In this document: in pieces, positions 50,851 through 58,523 of the stretch
Numbering within the stretch: position 1 is the stretch's first letter
Layout of the letters: each line of letters starts with the position of its first letter
Source: Pyramidobacter sp. YE332
Lineage (GTDB): Bacteria > Synergistota > Synergistia > Synergistales > Dethiosulfovibrionaceae
Assembly (NCBI RefSeq): GCF_033060595.1
Contig: NZ_CP133038.1
Coordinates: 1,178,001 to 1,242,000, forward strand
DNA: 64,000 bases
Reading direction: 5' to 3'
Translations under genes and position numbers: made by a program
The notes under the pieces: generated by a model
Databases searched by the model: none
Seen by the model: the letters and a program-made list of their open reading frames with translations, nothing else
Told to the model about the DNA's origin: nothing

Positions 50851-50926
50851 TGGCGGTCCCACTGAGATTCGAACTCAGGTGCTCGCCTTGAAAGGGCGAT
50901 GTCCTAGGCCACTAGACTATGGGACC
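50851..50926 (-). tRNA. tRNA-Glu (anticodon TTC)
   Basis: 76 nt. Acceptor stem GGTCCCA/TGGGACC, anticodon stem TCGCC/GGCGA with loop CTTTCAA, T-loop GTTCGAATC, encoded CCA. Eight bases separate it from tRNA-Thr, so the two share a transcript. Confidence 0.95.
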
Positions 50927-50933
50927 GCATCCA

Positions 50934-51009
50934 TGGTGGGTCGTGAGGGGGTCGAACCCTCGACCCACGGATTAAAAGTCCGTTGCTCTGCCAACTGAGC
51001 TAACGACCC
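50934..51009 (-). tRNA. tRNA-Lys (anticodon TTT)
   Basis: 76 nt. Acceptor stem GGGTCGT/ACGACCC, D-arm AGCTCAGTTGGCAGAGC, anticodon stem ACGGA/TCCGT with loop CTTTTAA, encoded CCA. It is first in the three-tRNA operon. Confidence 0.95.
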
Positions 51010-51022
51010 GCGAACGAGGAAT

Positions 51023-51051
51023 ATTCTATCGCTTGGGCGAGGATTCGTCAA
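51023..51051 (-). promoter_or_regulatory. Promoter of the tRNA-Lys-Glu-Thr operon
   Basis: On the minus strand, -35 TTGACG (51051-51046), a 17-base spacer and -10 TAGAAT (51028-51023). The -10 lies 13 bases before the tRNA-Lys 5' end. Confidence 0.8.
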
Positions 51052-51077
51052 GCTTATTCTATCAGGTATTTTTCAGT

Positions 51078-51539
51078 CTAAATATTTTTACAGTGAGCCT
51101 TTTTACAACAGAACTCTTTAAATCTTTCTGCAAACCACGCTTCGGCAGGATGTCCCGGCAAAGCGAGCATCGTTGCCGCCTGGAGATGCAGACATTTCAC
51201 GGTCAGACTTTCAGTCCGGCGGATACCGCCAATGCCGGTTTTAAGCATGGCGTTCCAGATCTTCGGAGAGTATCGGCGCAGGAAAAATCGTTCGCAGCGG
51301 CTCAAGGAAGAGATCCGCGCCCATGCATAGCGGAAATTGTAGAGACGATATGCCTTTTCATCCTCGCAGAGAAAATCTTCCAGAGCTCTGACCCCTCCGC
51401 CGGACTCGAGACGTCCGCATTGGTACGCCAAATGGGGGCATGTCAGCCAGAAGAGCGTCGGAAAGGGGTGCCCTCTGTAAAAGGGGCGACATTTCAGAAC
51501 CTGGGGCATCCCCCATTTACAGCGAACCGCCACAGACAT
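51078..51539 (-). CDS. DUF501 family protein
   Basis: 153 aa. Conserved DUF501 motifs: SVAVRCKWGMPQVLKCRPF, GHPFPTLFWLTCPHLAYQCGRLESGGG and CLHLQAATMLALPGHPAEAWF near the C-terminus. The function of the family is unknown. The open frame continues to 51656, but that would run through the terminator of the preceding gene. ATG 51539, with AAAAGGGG just upstream, is chosen. Cysteines in the conserved WLTCPHL and C-terminal regions hint at metal binding, without proof. Confidence 0.75.
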   Translation of the reverse strand: MSVAVRCKWGMPQVLKCRPFYRGHPFPTLFWLTCPHLAYQCGRLESGGGVRALEDFLCEDEKAYRLYNFRYAWARISSLSRCERFFLRRYSPKIWNAMLKTGIGGIRRTESLTVKCLHLQAATMLALPGHPAEAWFAERFKEFCCKKAHCKNI

Positions 51540-51604
51540 GACAAGCCCCTTTTGAAAATTGCGCCCGTCCATCTGAGCCGCCGTAACAATCTCGTCGCGC
51601 GCTG

Positions 51605-51636
51605 AAAAAAGCGAGAGGTTCGCAGGAACCTCTCGC
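51605..51636 (-). terminator. Terminator after the S1-domain gene
   Basis: A perfect 11-bp stem, GCGAGAGGTTC (51611-51621) with GAACCTCTCGC (51626-51636), and a GCAG loop, followed on the minus strand by TTTTTT. It decides the start of the next gene. Confidence 0.93.
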
Positions 51637-51646
51637 CGTAATTTCC

Positions 51647-52090
51647 TCATACGCATTTAGGGACGGGCGCCTTTTCGGCGCGGCGGGCGTCCCCCTTGCC
51701 GCTTTTGGCATTCATCAGCGAAGAAATTTTTTCCTCGCTGCTTTTCAGGAAAGTGGACAATTTTTTTTCGAAATCATCCGAACCGACCGCTTCGTCATTC
51801 GAACCTGCGGCCGGCATATGCCGGGGCATTCGTTGAACCGGGACCGCCGGAGGCTCTTCAAGAGCTTTCAAAGACAGATCAATGCGGCCTCTCTCGTCTA
51901 TCTTGATAACTTTCGCCTTAATCTCCTGCTGCGGCTGCAGAACGGCATCGACGCTTTTGATAAACTTGTGGGAAAGCTGCGAGATGTGGATCATTGCCTT
52001 CTGGCCGCTTTGAAGACGAACAAAAGCCCCATAGGGCATGATCTGTTCGACGACTCCCGTTACCACATCACCTGGTGCCAAATCGGGCAT
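51647..52090 (-). CDS. S1 RNA-binding domain protein
   Basis: 147 aa. One S1 (OB-fold) domain at residues 1-72: PGDVVTGVVEQIMPYGAFVRLQSGQKAMIHISQLSH, then VIKIDERGRIDLSLKAL. The remainder is a charged, low-complexity tail (DDFEKKLSTFLKSSEEKISSL). This layout resembles the small YabR/GSP13-type S1 proteins that bind RNA or ribosomes. It is last in a run with the SSB-like gene (39 bp) and ends at a strong terminator. Confidence 0.82.
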   Translation of the reverse strand: MPDLAPGDVVTGVVEQIMPYGAFVRLQSGQKAMIHISQLSHKFIKSVDAVLQPQQEIKAKVIKIDERGRIDLSLKALEEPPAVPVQRMPRHMPAAGSNDEAVGSDDFEKKLSTFLKSSEEKISSLMNAKSGKGDARRAEKAPVPKCV

Positions 52091-52129
52091 AGTGTGAACT
52101 TCCCTTTCTCGAATTTATTGTGTTAAATT

Positions 52130-52435
52130 TTAAAGCTGATTCAATGCCTGAATCTTGGAAACCATCACGTAGATCCGGCCGCTGCCAAGGGACGAACGAA
52201 GTTCGCCGGCAATCCACACGGGCGCGCCTTCTTCCTGTTTGACGATCCACTCCTGAATCGCGGGATCAAAGACTCTCATCCGGAGATAATCGACGCGGTC
52301 ACACCCGTCCGTATCGCTGTACTGACGCTTGAGGGAAAACTCGAAATATTTTCCCAAACGGCTCTCGCCGTAGCTTTCGCCCTTCAGAAAGTGGACCACG
52401 CCGGAAAGATATACGTCATTAACTAATTTGCTCAT
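52130..52435 (-). CDS. OB-fold, SSB-like protein
   Basis: 101 aa. LVNDVYLSGVVHFLKGE, YFEFSLKRQYSD, DYLRMRVFDPAIQEWI, PVWIAGELRSSLGSGRIYVMVSKIQAL follow the beta-strand order of a single-stranded DNA-binding OB fold (compare the NxVxLxGrL opening and VxGxL strand of SSB). It lacks the acidic C-terminal tail of replicative SSB and is short. It may bind single-stranded DNA or RNA in an accessory role. Start ATG 52435 with GGCGGAG upstream. Confidence 0.5.
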   Translation of the reverse strand: MSKLVNDVYLSGVVHFLKGESYGESRLGKYFEFSLKRQYSDTDGCDRVDYLRMRVFDPAIQEWIVKQEEGAPVWIAGELRSSLGSGRIYVMVSKIQALNQL

Positions 52436-52498
52436 GATGATTTCTCCGCCTCCATAAAAATTTTATTGATATTCATTTTTCATCGCAATAATTATTCA

Positions 52499-53125
52499 CT
52501 AAGAAACCGCCCGTTTCGAAGCGTGCTGCAGATTCAACAGGACCCTCTCAGTGTAGTGCCCTCGATATTTCGTGACCAATGCCACATAACGATTAGCCTG
52601 AGACCCCAGATACCTCCTCAGCGCCTTTGTAACGTTCCCCTTGCAGTGTGCCATGTACCTGGAAAAGATCCATGTACCAACCATTATGTTATTGCGAGGC
52701 TCCATCAATATCTTTTCTGTACGGATATGGGGAAATTGAGCCATGATCGTGTTGCGGTGCAGCTTCCAATATACCTGCATCAAGCCGACCGCGTACTTGG
52801 AACGCGCGTTGACTTTGACGCGCGATTCCTTGACAATTATAGCAGTAATCAACGCCGGATCCACCGAGAAGCGGCTCGACGCTTCCATGACATAACGAGC
52901 GTACTCGTTCGCTTTGTCCATGCTTAGAGAGCTGTTGTAGTAACGGAAAATATAAGAAGCCGCATCAGTTTTCGCCTTCTGCACGCGTTTCCCAGAATGT
53001 ACGGGATCCACAGACTGTCTGACCTGGCCTGCAGGCTCGACAGCCGCCCTTGCTTGACAGCATGATTGAGAGGCGAACAGGAACAGCAGCAGACCTCTCC
53101 ACAACAAAGGGCGTCTCATACTCAT
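52499..53125 (-). CDS. Lytic transglycosylase (SLT domain)
   Basis: 208 aa, exported. A signal peptide (PLLWRGLLLFLFASQSCC) precedes an SLT domain from about residue 75: ASSRFSVDPALITAIIVKESRVKVNARSKYAVGLMQV. The Glu in KES is the catalytic residue, and VGLMQV is the classical GLMQ motif. It cleaves peptidoglycan in the periplasm. ATG 53125, following GGAGGTATTTC, is preferred over the frame opening at 53161. A cysteine pair at the end of the hydrophobic stretch makes a lipoprotein possible. Confidence 0.88.
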   Translation of the reverse strand: MSMRRPLLWRGLLLFLFASQSCCQARAAVEPAGQVRQSVDPVHSGKRVQKAKTDAASYIFRYYNSSLSMDKANEYARYVMEASSRFSVDPALITAIIVKESRVKVNARSKYAVGLMQVYWKLHRNTIMAQFPHIRTEKILMEPRNNIMVGTWIFSRYMAHCKGNVTKALRRYLGSQANRYVALVTKYRGHYTERVLLNLQHASKRAVS

Positions 53126-53240
53126 GAAATACCTCCAGAAGTGTCGTAGAATTACGCCCATTTTATCTCAAGTTAAGGGAGCTTGCCAGTGTCAAATTTT
53201 TAGAACTTCGGAATGAACAGCATGCTCCAGGCGCCGACGG

Positions 53241-54131
53241 TTATTCCGCGCGCTTAAATTTGGAAGCCAGCTCCTCCACGAACAAAGGACTCAGCACTTT
53301 GATGAAAGTGCCTTTCATGCCCAAACTGCGGCTTTCGATGATCCCGGCGCTCTCGAGCTTGCGCAGCGCGTTGACGATCACGCTGCGGGTCACCCCGACG
53401 TGGTCGGCGATCTTGCTGGCGATGACGACTCCCTCGCATTCGTTGTTCTCTTTTCTGAAACCGGCGTTCTTTTCGGCCGAGAGCTCCTTGAGCCGCGTGA
53501 TGATATGGTTGATCGCGTCGATTTCAGAATATGAAAGGGCTTTCATGGCCATATTCACAACAAGACGCTCTCGGGCAAGCTCCTCGATCTGCCGGGAGCG
53601 GTCATGCAGGATCTCAATGCCGACCAGCGTCGCCAGATATTCGGCCAGAACGAGGTCCTGGGTTGAGAAGTTACTCGCGAAACGGGCCAGTACAAGCGTT
53701 CCCAGCCGCTCCGAGGCTCCATAGATCGGCACATAGAGAGCCGTCTTATCAGTCACATTCTCTGCCTGATCGTCGAAAAGAGCTCCGTCAGCTTTGCTCA
53801 GGACGGTCTCTCTCTGCTGCGACAGCCTTTCCACAAAACTTTCAGGCATATAACCCTGTTCGATGAAGGACGCGATGGCTTCGCTGTGGTATTCATTCAC
53901 CCATGCGTATCCCAGGATCTGCCCTTCTCTGCTCAAAACGTAGACGTTCGCGGTCGAGAATTCGCAGAGCAGGCGCGCCAGCTTGTTGTAATCGGGGCGC
54001 GTCCCTTCGCGACGGCCTTGCATCGCTCTCCCGACCTGACGCGTTTTCTCAAGCAGTTCATGCATCTCGACACTGTCGACAGCGCCGTTTAAACCTTCGG
54101 GCAACTTTTCTTTTGCATATGAGCGTTTCAT
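53241..54131 (-). CDS. codY: GTP-sensing transcriptional regulator CodY
   Basis: 296 aa, slightly longer than the 259 of Bacillus CodY because of about 20 extra N-terminal residues and an insert before the DNA-binding part. An N-terminal GAF domain (NVYVLSREGQILGYAWVNEY, LYVPIYGASERLGTLVLARF) should bind branched-chain amino acids. The C-terminal winged helix, VVIASKIADHVGVTRSVIVNALRKLESAGIIESRSLGMKGTFIKVL, is nearly identical to the Firmicutes protein. CodY represses nutrient-limitation genes when GTP and isoleucine are high. Start ATG 54131 has GGAGACGG upstream. It follows hslU, as in Bacillus. Confidence 0.93.
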   Translation of the reverse strand: MKRSYAKEKLPEGLNGAVDSVEMHELLEKTRQVGRAMQGRREGTRPDYNKLARLLCEFSTANVYVLSREGQILGYAWVNEYHSEAIASFIEQGYMPESFVERLSQQRETVLSKADGALFDDQAENVTDKTALYVPIYGASERLGTLVLARFASNFSTQDLVLAEYLATLVGIEILHDRSRQIEELARERLVVNMAMKALSYSEIDAINHIITRLKELSAEKNAGFRKENNECEGVVIASKIADHVGVTRSVIVNALRKLESAGIIESRSLGMKGTFIKVLSPLFVEELASKFKRAE

Positions 54132-54161
54132 AAGAATTCCGTCTCCTTTCAGCCATGAAAA

Positions 54162-55577
54162 TCAAAGAAGATACCGCCGCAGATCCTTATTGCCAACAAG
54201 TGGTTCAAGCTTCTTCACAACGAAAGATTTGTCGATCTCAACCGCTTCGCCTGCCCGCTCCGGCGCGGAAAAGCTGATTTCCTCCAGGAGCTGCTCCAGA
54301 ATGGTGTGCAGCCGGCGCGCTCCGATGTTCTCCATCTCCAGATTCATCCGTTCGGCCATCGCCGCGATCTCTTCCACGGCTTCGTCGGTAAATCGCAGTG
54401 TGAGTCCTTCGGTCTCGATCAGGGCGACCGACTGATGGATCAGGCTGTGTTGCGGCTCGACCAGAATGCGCCGCAGCTCTTCCTTGCCAAGCGCCGTCAG
54501 TTCGACGCGGATGGGCAGCCGTCCCTGAAGCTCGGGGACGAGGTCGGAGGGCTTGGCGTCGTGAAAGGCGCCGGCGGCGATAAAGAAGATGTGATCCGTT
54601 TTCACCTGGCCGTATTTCGTAGTGACGGAGCAGCCTTCGACGATAGGGAGCAGATCCCTCTGCACGCCTTCGCGGCTGACGTCCGGACCGCCGCCGCGCC
54701 CCCGGGAGACGATCTTGTCGATCTCGTCGATGAAAATGATCCCTTCCTGCTGCGCTTTATCCAAAGCCTCCTGCGTGGCGGCTTCGATGTCGATGAGTTT
54801 CTCCGCTTCCTCGGCCTGCAGGACGCGAAGCGCGTCTTTCACTTTCATGCGGCGTTTTTTGCTCTTTTTGGGTATCATGCCGCCCAACATCTCGGAGATA
54901 TTGATGCCGATGCCGCCCATTTCGCCGTTGCCAAAAGAAGTGATGGGAGTGGAACTTTCCTGCACGTCGATCTCCACTTCGCGTTCGTCCAGTTTGCCGC
55001 TCTTCAGCATGTTCAGCATGCGTTCGCGAGTGCTCTGACGCACCGCCGGGCTCTCTTCCGGCGCCGAACCTTCCGGCGGTTCCGCCTGTTCTTTCTTGAG
55101 ATAATTCAGGAAGGTGGGGATCCCCGCGGAAGAGGAAGCTTTTCTGACCGGGAGAAGATAATCCACCAGCCGCTCCTGCGCGTGTTCGAACGCTACGGAC
55201 TGGACGCCGGCGATCATCCGTTTCTTGACCATCTGCATGGAGTTTTCCACGAGGTCGCGGACCATCGATTCGACGTCGCGCCCCACATAGCCGACTTCGG
55301 TGAATTTCGTCGCTTCGACTTTCACGAACGGGGCGTTGACGAGATCGGCAAGGCGCCGGGCGATTTCCGTCTTGCCGACGCCGGTGGGGCCGACCATCAA
55401 AATGTTTTTCGGCGCGATTTCCTGTGCCAGATCTTCGGGCAGCCTGCGGCGCCTGAGGCGATTCCTCAGAGCGACGGCCACGGCGCGTTTCGCCTTTTCC
55501 TGTCCGACGATATAGCGGTCGAGATACTGCACGATGGCCGCTGGCACCAGATTTTTCATCTCTTCCGTCAGAAGCAT
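54162..55577 (-). CDS. hslU: ATP-dependent protease ATPase subunit HslU
   Basis: 471 aa AAA+ unfoldase that feeds HslV. LVPAAIVQYLDRYIVGQEKAKRAVAVALRNRLRRR opens the protein. Walker A is GPTGVGKTE (about residue 64), Walker B GIIFIDEIDKI, and the pore region has TKFTEVGYVGRDVES (GYVG pore loop). A long I-domain insertion lies between. The C-terminus YLL is short, as needed to dock in HslV. The frame stays open upstream in hslV; ATG 55577 shares one base with the hslV stop. Confidence 0.95.
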   Translation of the reverse strand: MLLTEEMKNLVPAAIVQYLDRYIVGQEKAKRAVAVALRNRLRRRRLPEDLAQEIAPKNILMVGPTGVGKTEIARRLADLVNAPFVKVEATKFTEVGYVGRDVESMVRDLVENSMQMVKKRMIAGVQSVAFEHAQERLVDYLLPVRKASSSAGIPTFLNYLKKEQAEPPEGSAPEESPAVRQSTRERMLNMLKSGKLDEREVEIDVQESSTPITSFGNGEMGGIGINISEMLGGMIPKKSKKRRMKVKDALRVLQAEEAEKLIDIEAATQEALDKAQQEGIIFIDEIDKIVSRGRGGGPDVSREGVQRDLLPIVEGCSVTTKYGQVKTDHIFFIAAGAFHDAKPSDLVPELQGRLPIRVELTALGKEELRRILVEPQHSLIHQSVALIETEGLTLRFTDEAVEEIAAMAERMNLEMENIGARRLHTILEQLLEEISFSAPERAGEAVEIDKSFVVKKLEPLVGNKDLRRYLL

Positions 55578-56119
55578 CACAGGACCTCCACCGTGAGGAT
55601 GTTGTCGGTATAAATACAGATTTCGGAAGCGATCAGCAGGGAACGCTTCACGGTTTCCTCCGCCGTAAGGGACGAAACGTCCAGATAGGCCCGGGCCGCC
55701 GCCAAGGCGAATCCCGAACCGGAACCGATGGAAGCGACGTCGTTTTCCGGTTCGATCACGTCCCCGGCGCCGGAGAGCAGGATCGTATGTTCCCGATCGG
55801 CCACGAGCAGCATGGCCTCCAGCTTCTGCAGCATGCGGTCGGTGCGCCACATTTTGGCCAGCTCAACGGATGCCCTCATCAGGTTTCCGCTGTATTCCTG
55901 CAATTTTTTCTCAAAGAGTTCCATCAGCGTCATCGCGTCGGCCGTGGCGCCGGCGAATCCGACAAGAACGTTGCCGTCGTAGAGCTTGCGGACTTTTTTC
56001 GTTCCCGCTTTGATGATCTGGCTGCCCAGGGTCATCTGTCCGTCGCCGCCCATGGCGACCTGCCCGTCCTTGCGCACGCAGACGATCGTCGTACCATGAA
56101 TCGTCATGTCCCGAGACAT
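55577..56119 (-). CDS. hslV: ATP-dependent protease peptidase subunit HslV
   Basis: 180 aa. A short propeptide precedes TTIVCVRKDGQVAMGGDGQMTLG, with the catalytic N-terminal Thr about residue 10 after processing. GFAGATADAMTLMELFEKKL and GSGFALAAARAYLD are further HslV motifs. It forms a double hexamer degraded-protein chamber with HslU. Three in-frame ATGs lie close together; 56119 has the best spacing from GAGGAGGA, which itself lies at the end of xerC. Confidence 0.95.
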   Translation of the reverse strand: MSRDMTIHGTTIVCVRKDGQVAMGGDGQMTLGSQIIKAGTKKVRKLYDGNVLVGFAGATADAMTLMELFEKKLQEYSGNLMRASVELAKMWRTDRMLQKLEAMLLVADREHTILLSGAGDVIEPENDVASIGSGSGFALAAARAYLDVSSLTAEETVKRSLLIASEICIYTDNILTVEVL

Positions 56120-56121
56120 TT

Positions 56122-57009
56122 TCATTCCTCCTCGCCCGATCTGGGATGAGCCGCCATGTAGCTGTCTCTCAGATGACCGGGCGTGATCTTCAGATAGCGC
56201 TGCGTCGTCAGCAGGCTTTCGTGCCCCAGCAGTTCCTGCAGGACGTTCAGCGAAGCCCCGCCTTCCAGCATATGCGTGGCGAAGCTGTGGCGCACTGAAT
56301 GCGGCGTGACGTTTTCAAGCCCCGCGTTGCGCGCGGCCTGCACCACGAGCCGGTGCACCGTCCTCACCGTGATGCCGGCGCCCGCCTTTCCCGGAAAAAG
56401 AAATCCCGATTCCTGCGGGCACACGGCTTTCCATTTTATCAGCGCTTCTTTGGCATAGCGGCCGAACGGGATGAGACGTTCCTTGTCGCCCTTGCCTCTG
56501 ACTTTGAGCCAGCGCTCGTCCAGATCGACGTCCTCCCAGCGCAGAGAGACGAGTTCCGCCACGCGGACGCCGCAGCCGTACATCACTTCGAGGATCGTGC
56601 CGTTGCGCAAAGAAGGCTTTATTTTCCACGCCTCCTCGATCAGCCGCTCGATCCCCTCGCGCGACAGGGCTCGTGGCAGCCGTTCGGGAAGGCGGGGGCT
56701 GCGGATCGACGCCGCGGGATCGGCCGCGATCAGTCTCTTCTCAAGAAGATAGAGTTCAAACGCCTTTACGGCGGAAAGTTTTCGCGCGATCGAGGAATTG
56801 GCATACCCAAAACCGGCAAGCGAGCGCAGGAACGCGCGGATCAACGGCGTCGTAATTTCGTGAGGGGCGATCCTCTGGTTTTCGACAAAGTCGGCAAACT
56901 GCGCGAGATCGACCGCGTAATTCGTCACGGTGTTTTCGGAACTGGCCTTGTTGTTCCGCAGATATTCAAGGAAAGAATCCAGCTGGCTGTTCATTGAAAC
57001 CTCAGACAT
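56122..57009 (-). CDS. xerC: Tyrosine recombinase XerC
   Basis: 295 aa, normal XerC length. It resolves chromosome dimers at dif with XerD. The SAM-like N-domain (QLDSFLEYLRNNKASSENTVTNYAVDLAQFADFV) is followed by catalytic residues: Arg in GCGVRVAELVSLRW (about 145), HSVRHSFATHML (about 236) and the nucleophile Tyr in LLTTQRYLKI (about 271). It starts at ATG 57009 (GGAGG upstream) and is placed as codV is in Bacillus, before hslVU. Confidence 0.92.
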   Translation of the reverse strand: MSEVSMNSQLDSFLEYLRNNKASSENTVTNYAVDLAQFADFVENQRIAPHEITTPLIRAFLRSLAGFGYANSSIARKLSAVKAFELYLLEKRLIAADPAASIRSPRLPERLPRALSREGIERLIEEAWKIKPSLRNGTILEVMYGCGVRVAELVSLRWEDVDLDERWLKVRGKGDKERLIPFGRYAKEALIKWKAVCPQESGFLFPGKAGAGITVRTVHRLVVQAARNAGLENVTPHSVRHSFATHMLEGGASLNVLQELLGHESLLTTQRYLKITPGHLRDSYMAAHPRSGEEE

Positions 57010-57060
57010 TGGCGTTCCTCCTCTATTTTATACGAACCGTTTCATATCGCTGCCGGTCAA

Positions 57061-57066
57061 ATCATA
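57061..57066 (-). promoter_or_regulatory. Possible extended -10 promoter upstream of xerC
   Basis: On the minus strand TGTTATGAT gives an extended -10 (TGnTATGAT) 52 bp before the xerC start. No good -35 is present. The 176-bp gap between trmFO and xerC is AT-rich, unlike the genes. Confidence 0.4.
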
Positions 57067-57185
57067 ACATGAATTCACATAAAAATCACTAATTTTGGGA
57101 AATCTTTGTTCTGTCCAAAAATCTTCGACAATAGTACATTTCACACAAATAAAATTATTTCCAATCTTCTTTTTCACTCAAGAAG

Positions 57186-58523
57186 TCACTCTTTGCCTGG
57201 TTCAGAAAAGAACAATGCGTTATTTGCCTTAAATTGTAAGAATCTCAGGCGTCCGCGGCTTAAAATTTTCTCATGGCGTTCGCGACGGCTTTTGATTTTT
57301 TCGTCCAGAGGCGGAAAAATCCCCATATTCGCGTTCGTCGGAGCGAAACGGGGATTGGTGGCGTCCTGCAATCTGAAAAGCAGCGCGCCGATGGCGCTTT
57401 CCGCCGGCCAGCGAAGCTGAGGCAGCCCGTTCAGGCAGGCGAAAACGCCCAGCGCGGCGACGGCTCCCATCGCCGTGCTTTCCACGTAGCCTTCCACGCC
57501 GGTCATCTGTCCCGCCAGAAAAAGGGAATCCATTCCCCGAGGCCGCAGGCAGCCGTCGAGGCAGCGCGGCGCGTCGACGTAGATATTGCGGTGCATGACG
57601 CCCATTCGCACGAACTCGGCATGTTCGAGCCCGGGGATCAGGCGAAAAACTCTTTGCTGCTCTCCCCAGCGCAAATTAGTCTGAAAACCGACAAGGTTGT
57701 AAAGCGTGGCTTCGGCGTTGTCCTGCCGGATCTGCACGACGGCGTAGGGGCGCTTCCCCGTGCGGGGATCGTTCAGCCCGACGGGGCGCAGCGGGCCGAA
57801 ACGAAGCGTGTCGCGCCCGCGCGAGGCGATGACTTCGACCGGCATGCAGCCTTCGAAGTATTCCGCCTTTCCTTCGAAATCGTGCAGCGGGGCCCTTTCG
57901 GCCGCGATCAGGGCCTCGTAAAACGTCTGATACTGCCGTTCGTCCATCGGGCAGTTGATGTAATCGCCGCCCTCGTCGTCGGCATAGCGGTCTTTGCGGT
58001 ACGCCACGGACATGTCGACCGATTCCAGCTCGATCACCGGGGCGACGGCGTCGTAAAAATAGAGATAATCCTGCCCGAACAGCGCCTGAAGCTTCGACGC
58101 CAGCGCCGGGGACGTCAAGGGCCCGCTGGCGATAATGCAGGGGCCTTCGGGAATTTCGGTCACTTCGCGGCGGGTCAGCGTAAAAAGAGGATTTCCCAGC
58201 AGCGCGTCGGTGACAAACTGCGAGAACCGTTCGCGGTCCACGGCCAGCGCTTTGCCCGCAGGTACCGAATGCGCCTCGGCCGCTTTCATGATCAGGCTGT
58301 CGAGGGAGCGGAGCTCTTCCTTGAGAAGTCCCGCCGCGGAGTCGCCGCGGTCGGAGCCCAGCGAATTGCTGCACACCAGTTCGCCCAGCTTGTCGGTACG
58401 GTGAGCCGGGCTCGAGACGACCGGCCGCATCTCGAACATGTGCACGGGAATTCCCCGCCGCACAAGCTGCCAGGCCGCTTCGGAACCGGCCAGACCGCCG
58501 CCGGCGATGACGACGGGCTGCAT
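57186..58523 (-). CDS. trmFO: Methylenetetrahydrofolate-tRNA-(uracil-5-)-methyltransferase TrmFO
   Basis: 445 aa flavoprotein that makes m5U54 in tRNA using methylene-THF. The FAD site is VVIAGGGLAGSEAAWQLVRRGI. GELVCSNSLGSDRGDSAAGLLKEE, YLYFYDAVAPVIELESVDM, YINCPMDERQYQTFYEAL, RDTLRFGPLRPVGLNDPRTGKRPYAVVQ and FLAGQMTGVEGYVESTAMG are TrmFO hallmarks. The ATG follows directly on the topA stop. This enzyme replaces SAM-dependent TrmA and is typical of Firmicutes and several other phyla. Confidence 0.95.
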   Translation of the reverse strand: MQPVVIAGGGLAGSEAAWQLVRRGIPVHMFEMRPVVSSPAHRTDKLGELVCSNSLGSDRGDSAAGLLKEELRSLDSLIMKAAEAHSVPAGKALAVDRERFSQFVTDALLGNPLFTLTRREVTEIPEGPCIIASGPLTSPALASKLQALFGQDYLYFYDAVAPVIELESVDMSVAYRKDRYADDEGGDYINCPMDERQYQTFYEALIAAERAPLHDFEGKAEYFEGCMPVEVIASRGRDTLRFGPLRPVGLNDPRTGKRPYAVVQIRQDNAEATLYNLVGFQTNLRWGEQQRVFRLIPGLEHAEFVRMGVMHRNIYVDAPRCLDGCLRPRGMDSLFLAGQMTGVEGYVESTAMGAVAALGVFACLNGLPQLRWPAESAIGALLFRLQDATNPRFAPTNANMGIFPPLDEKIKSRRERHEKILSRGRLRFLQFKANNALFFSEPGKE

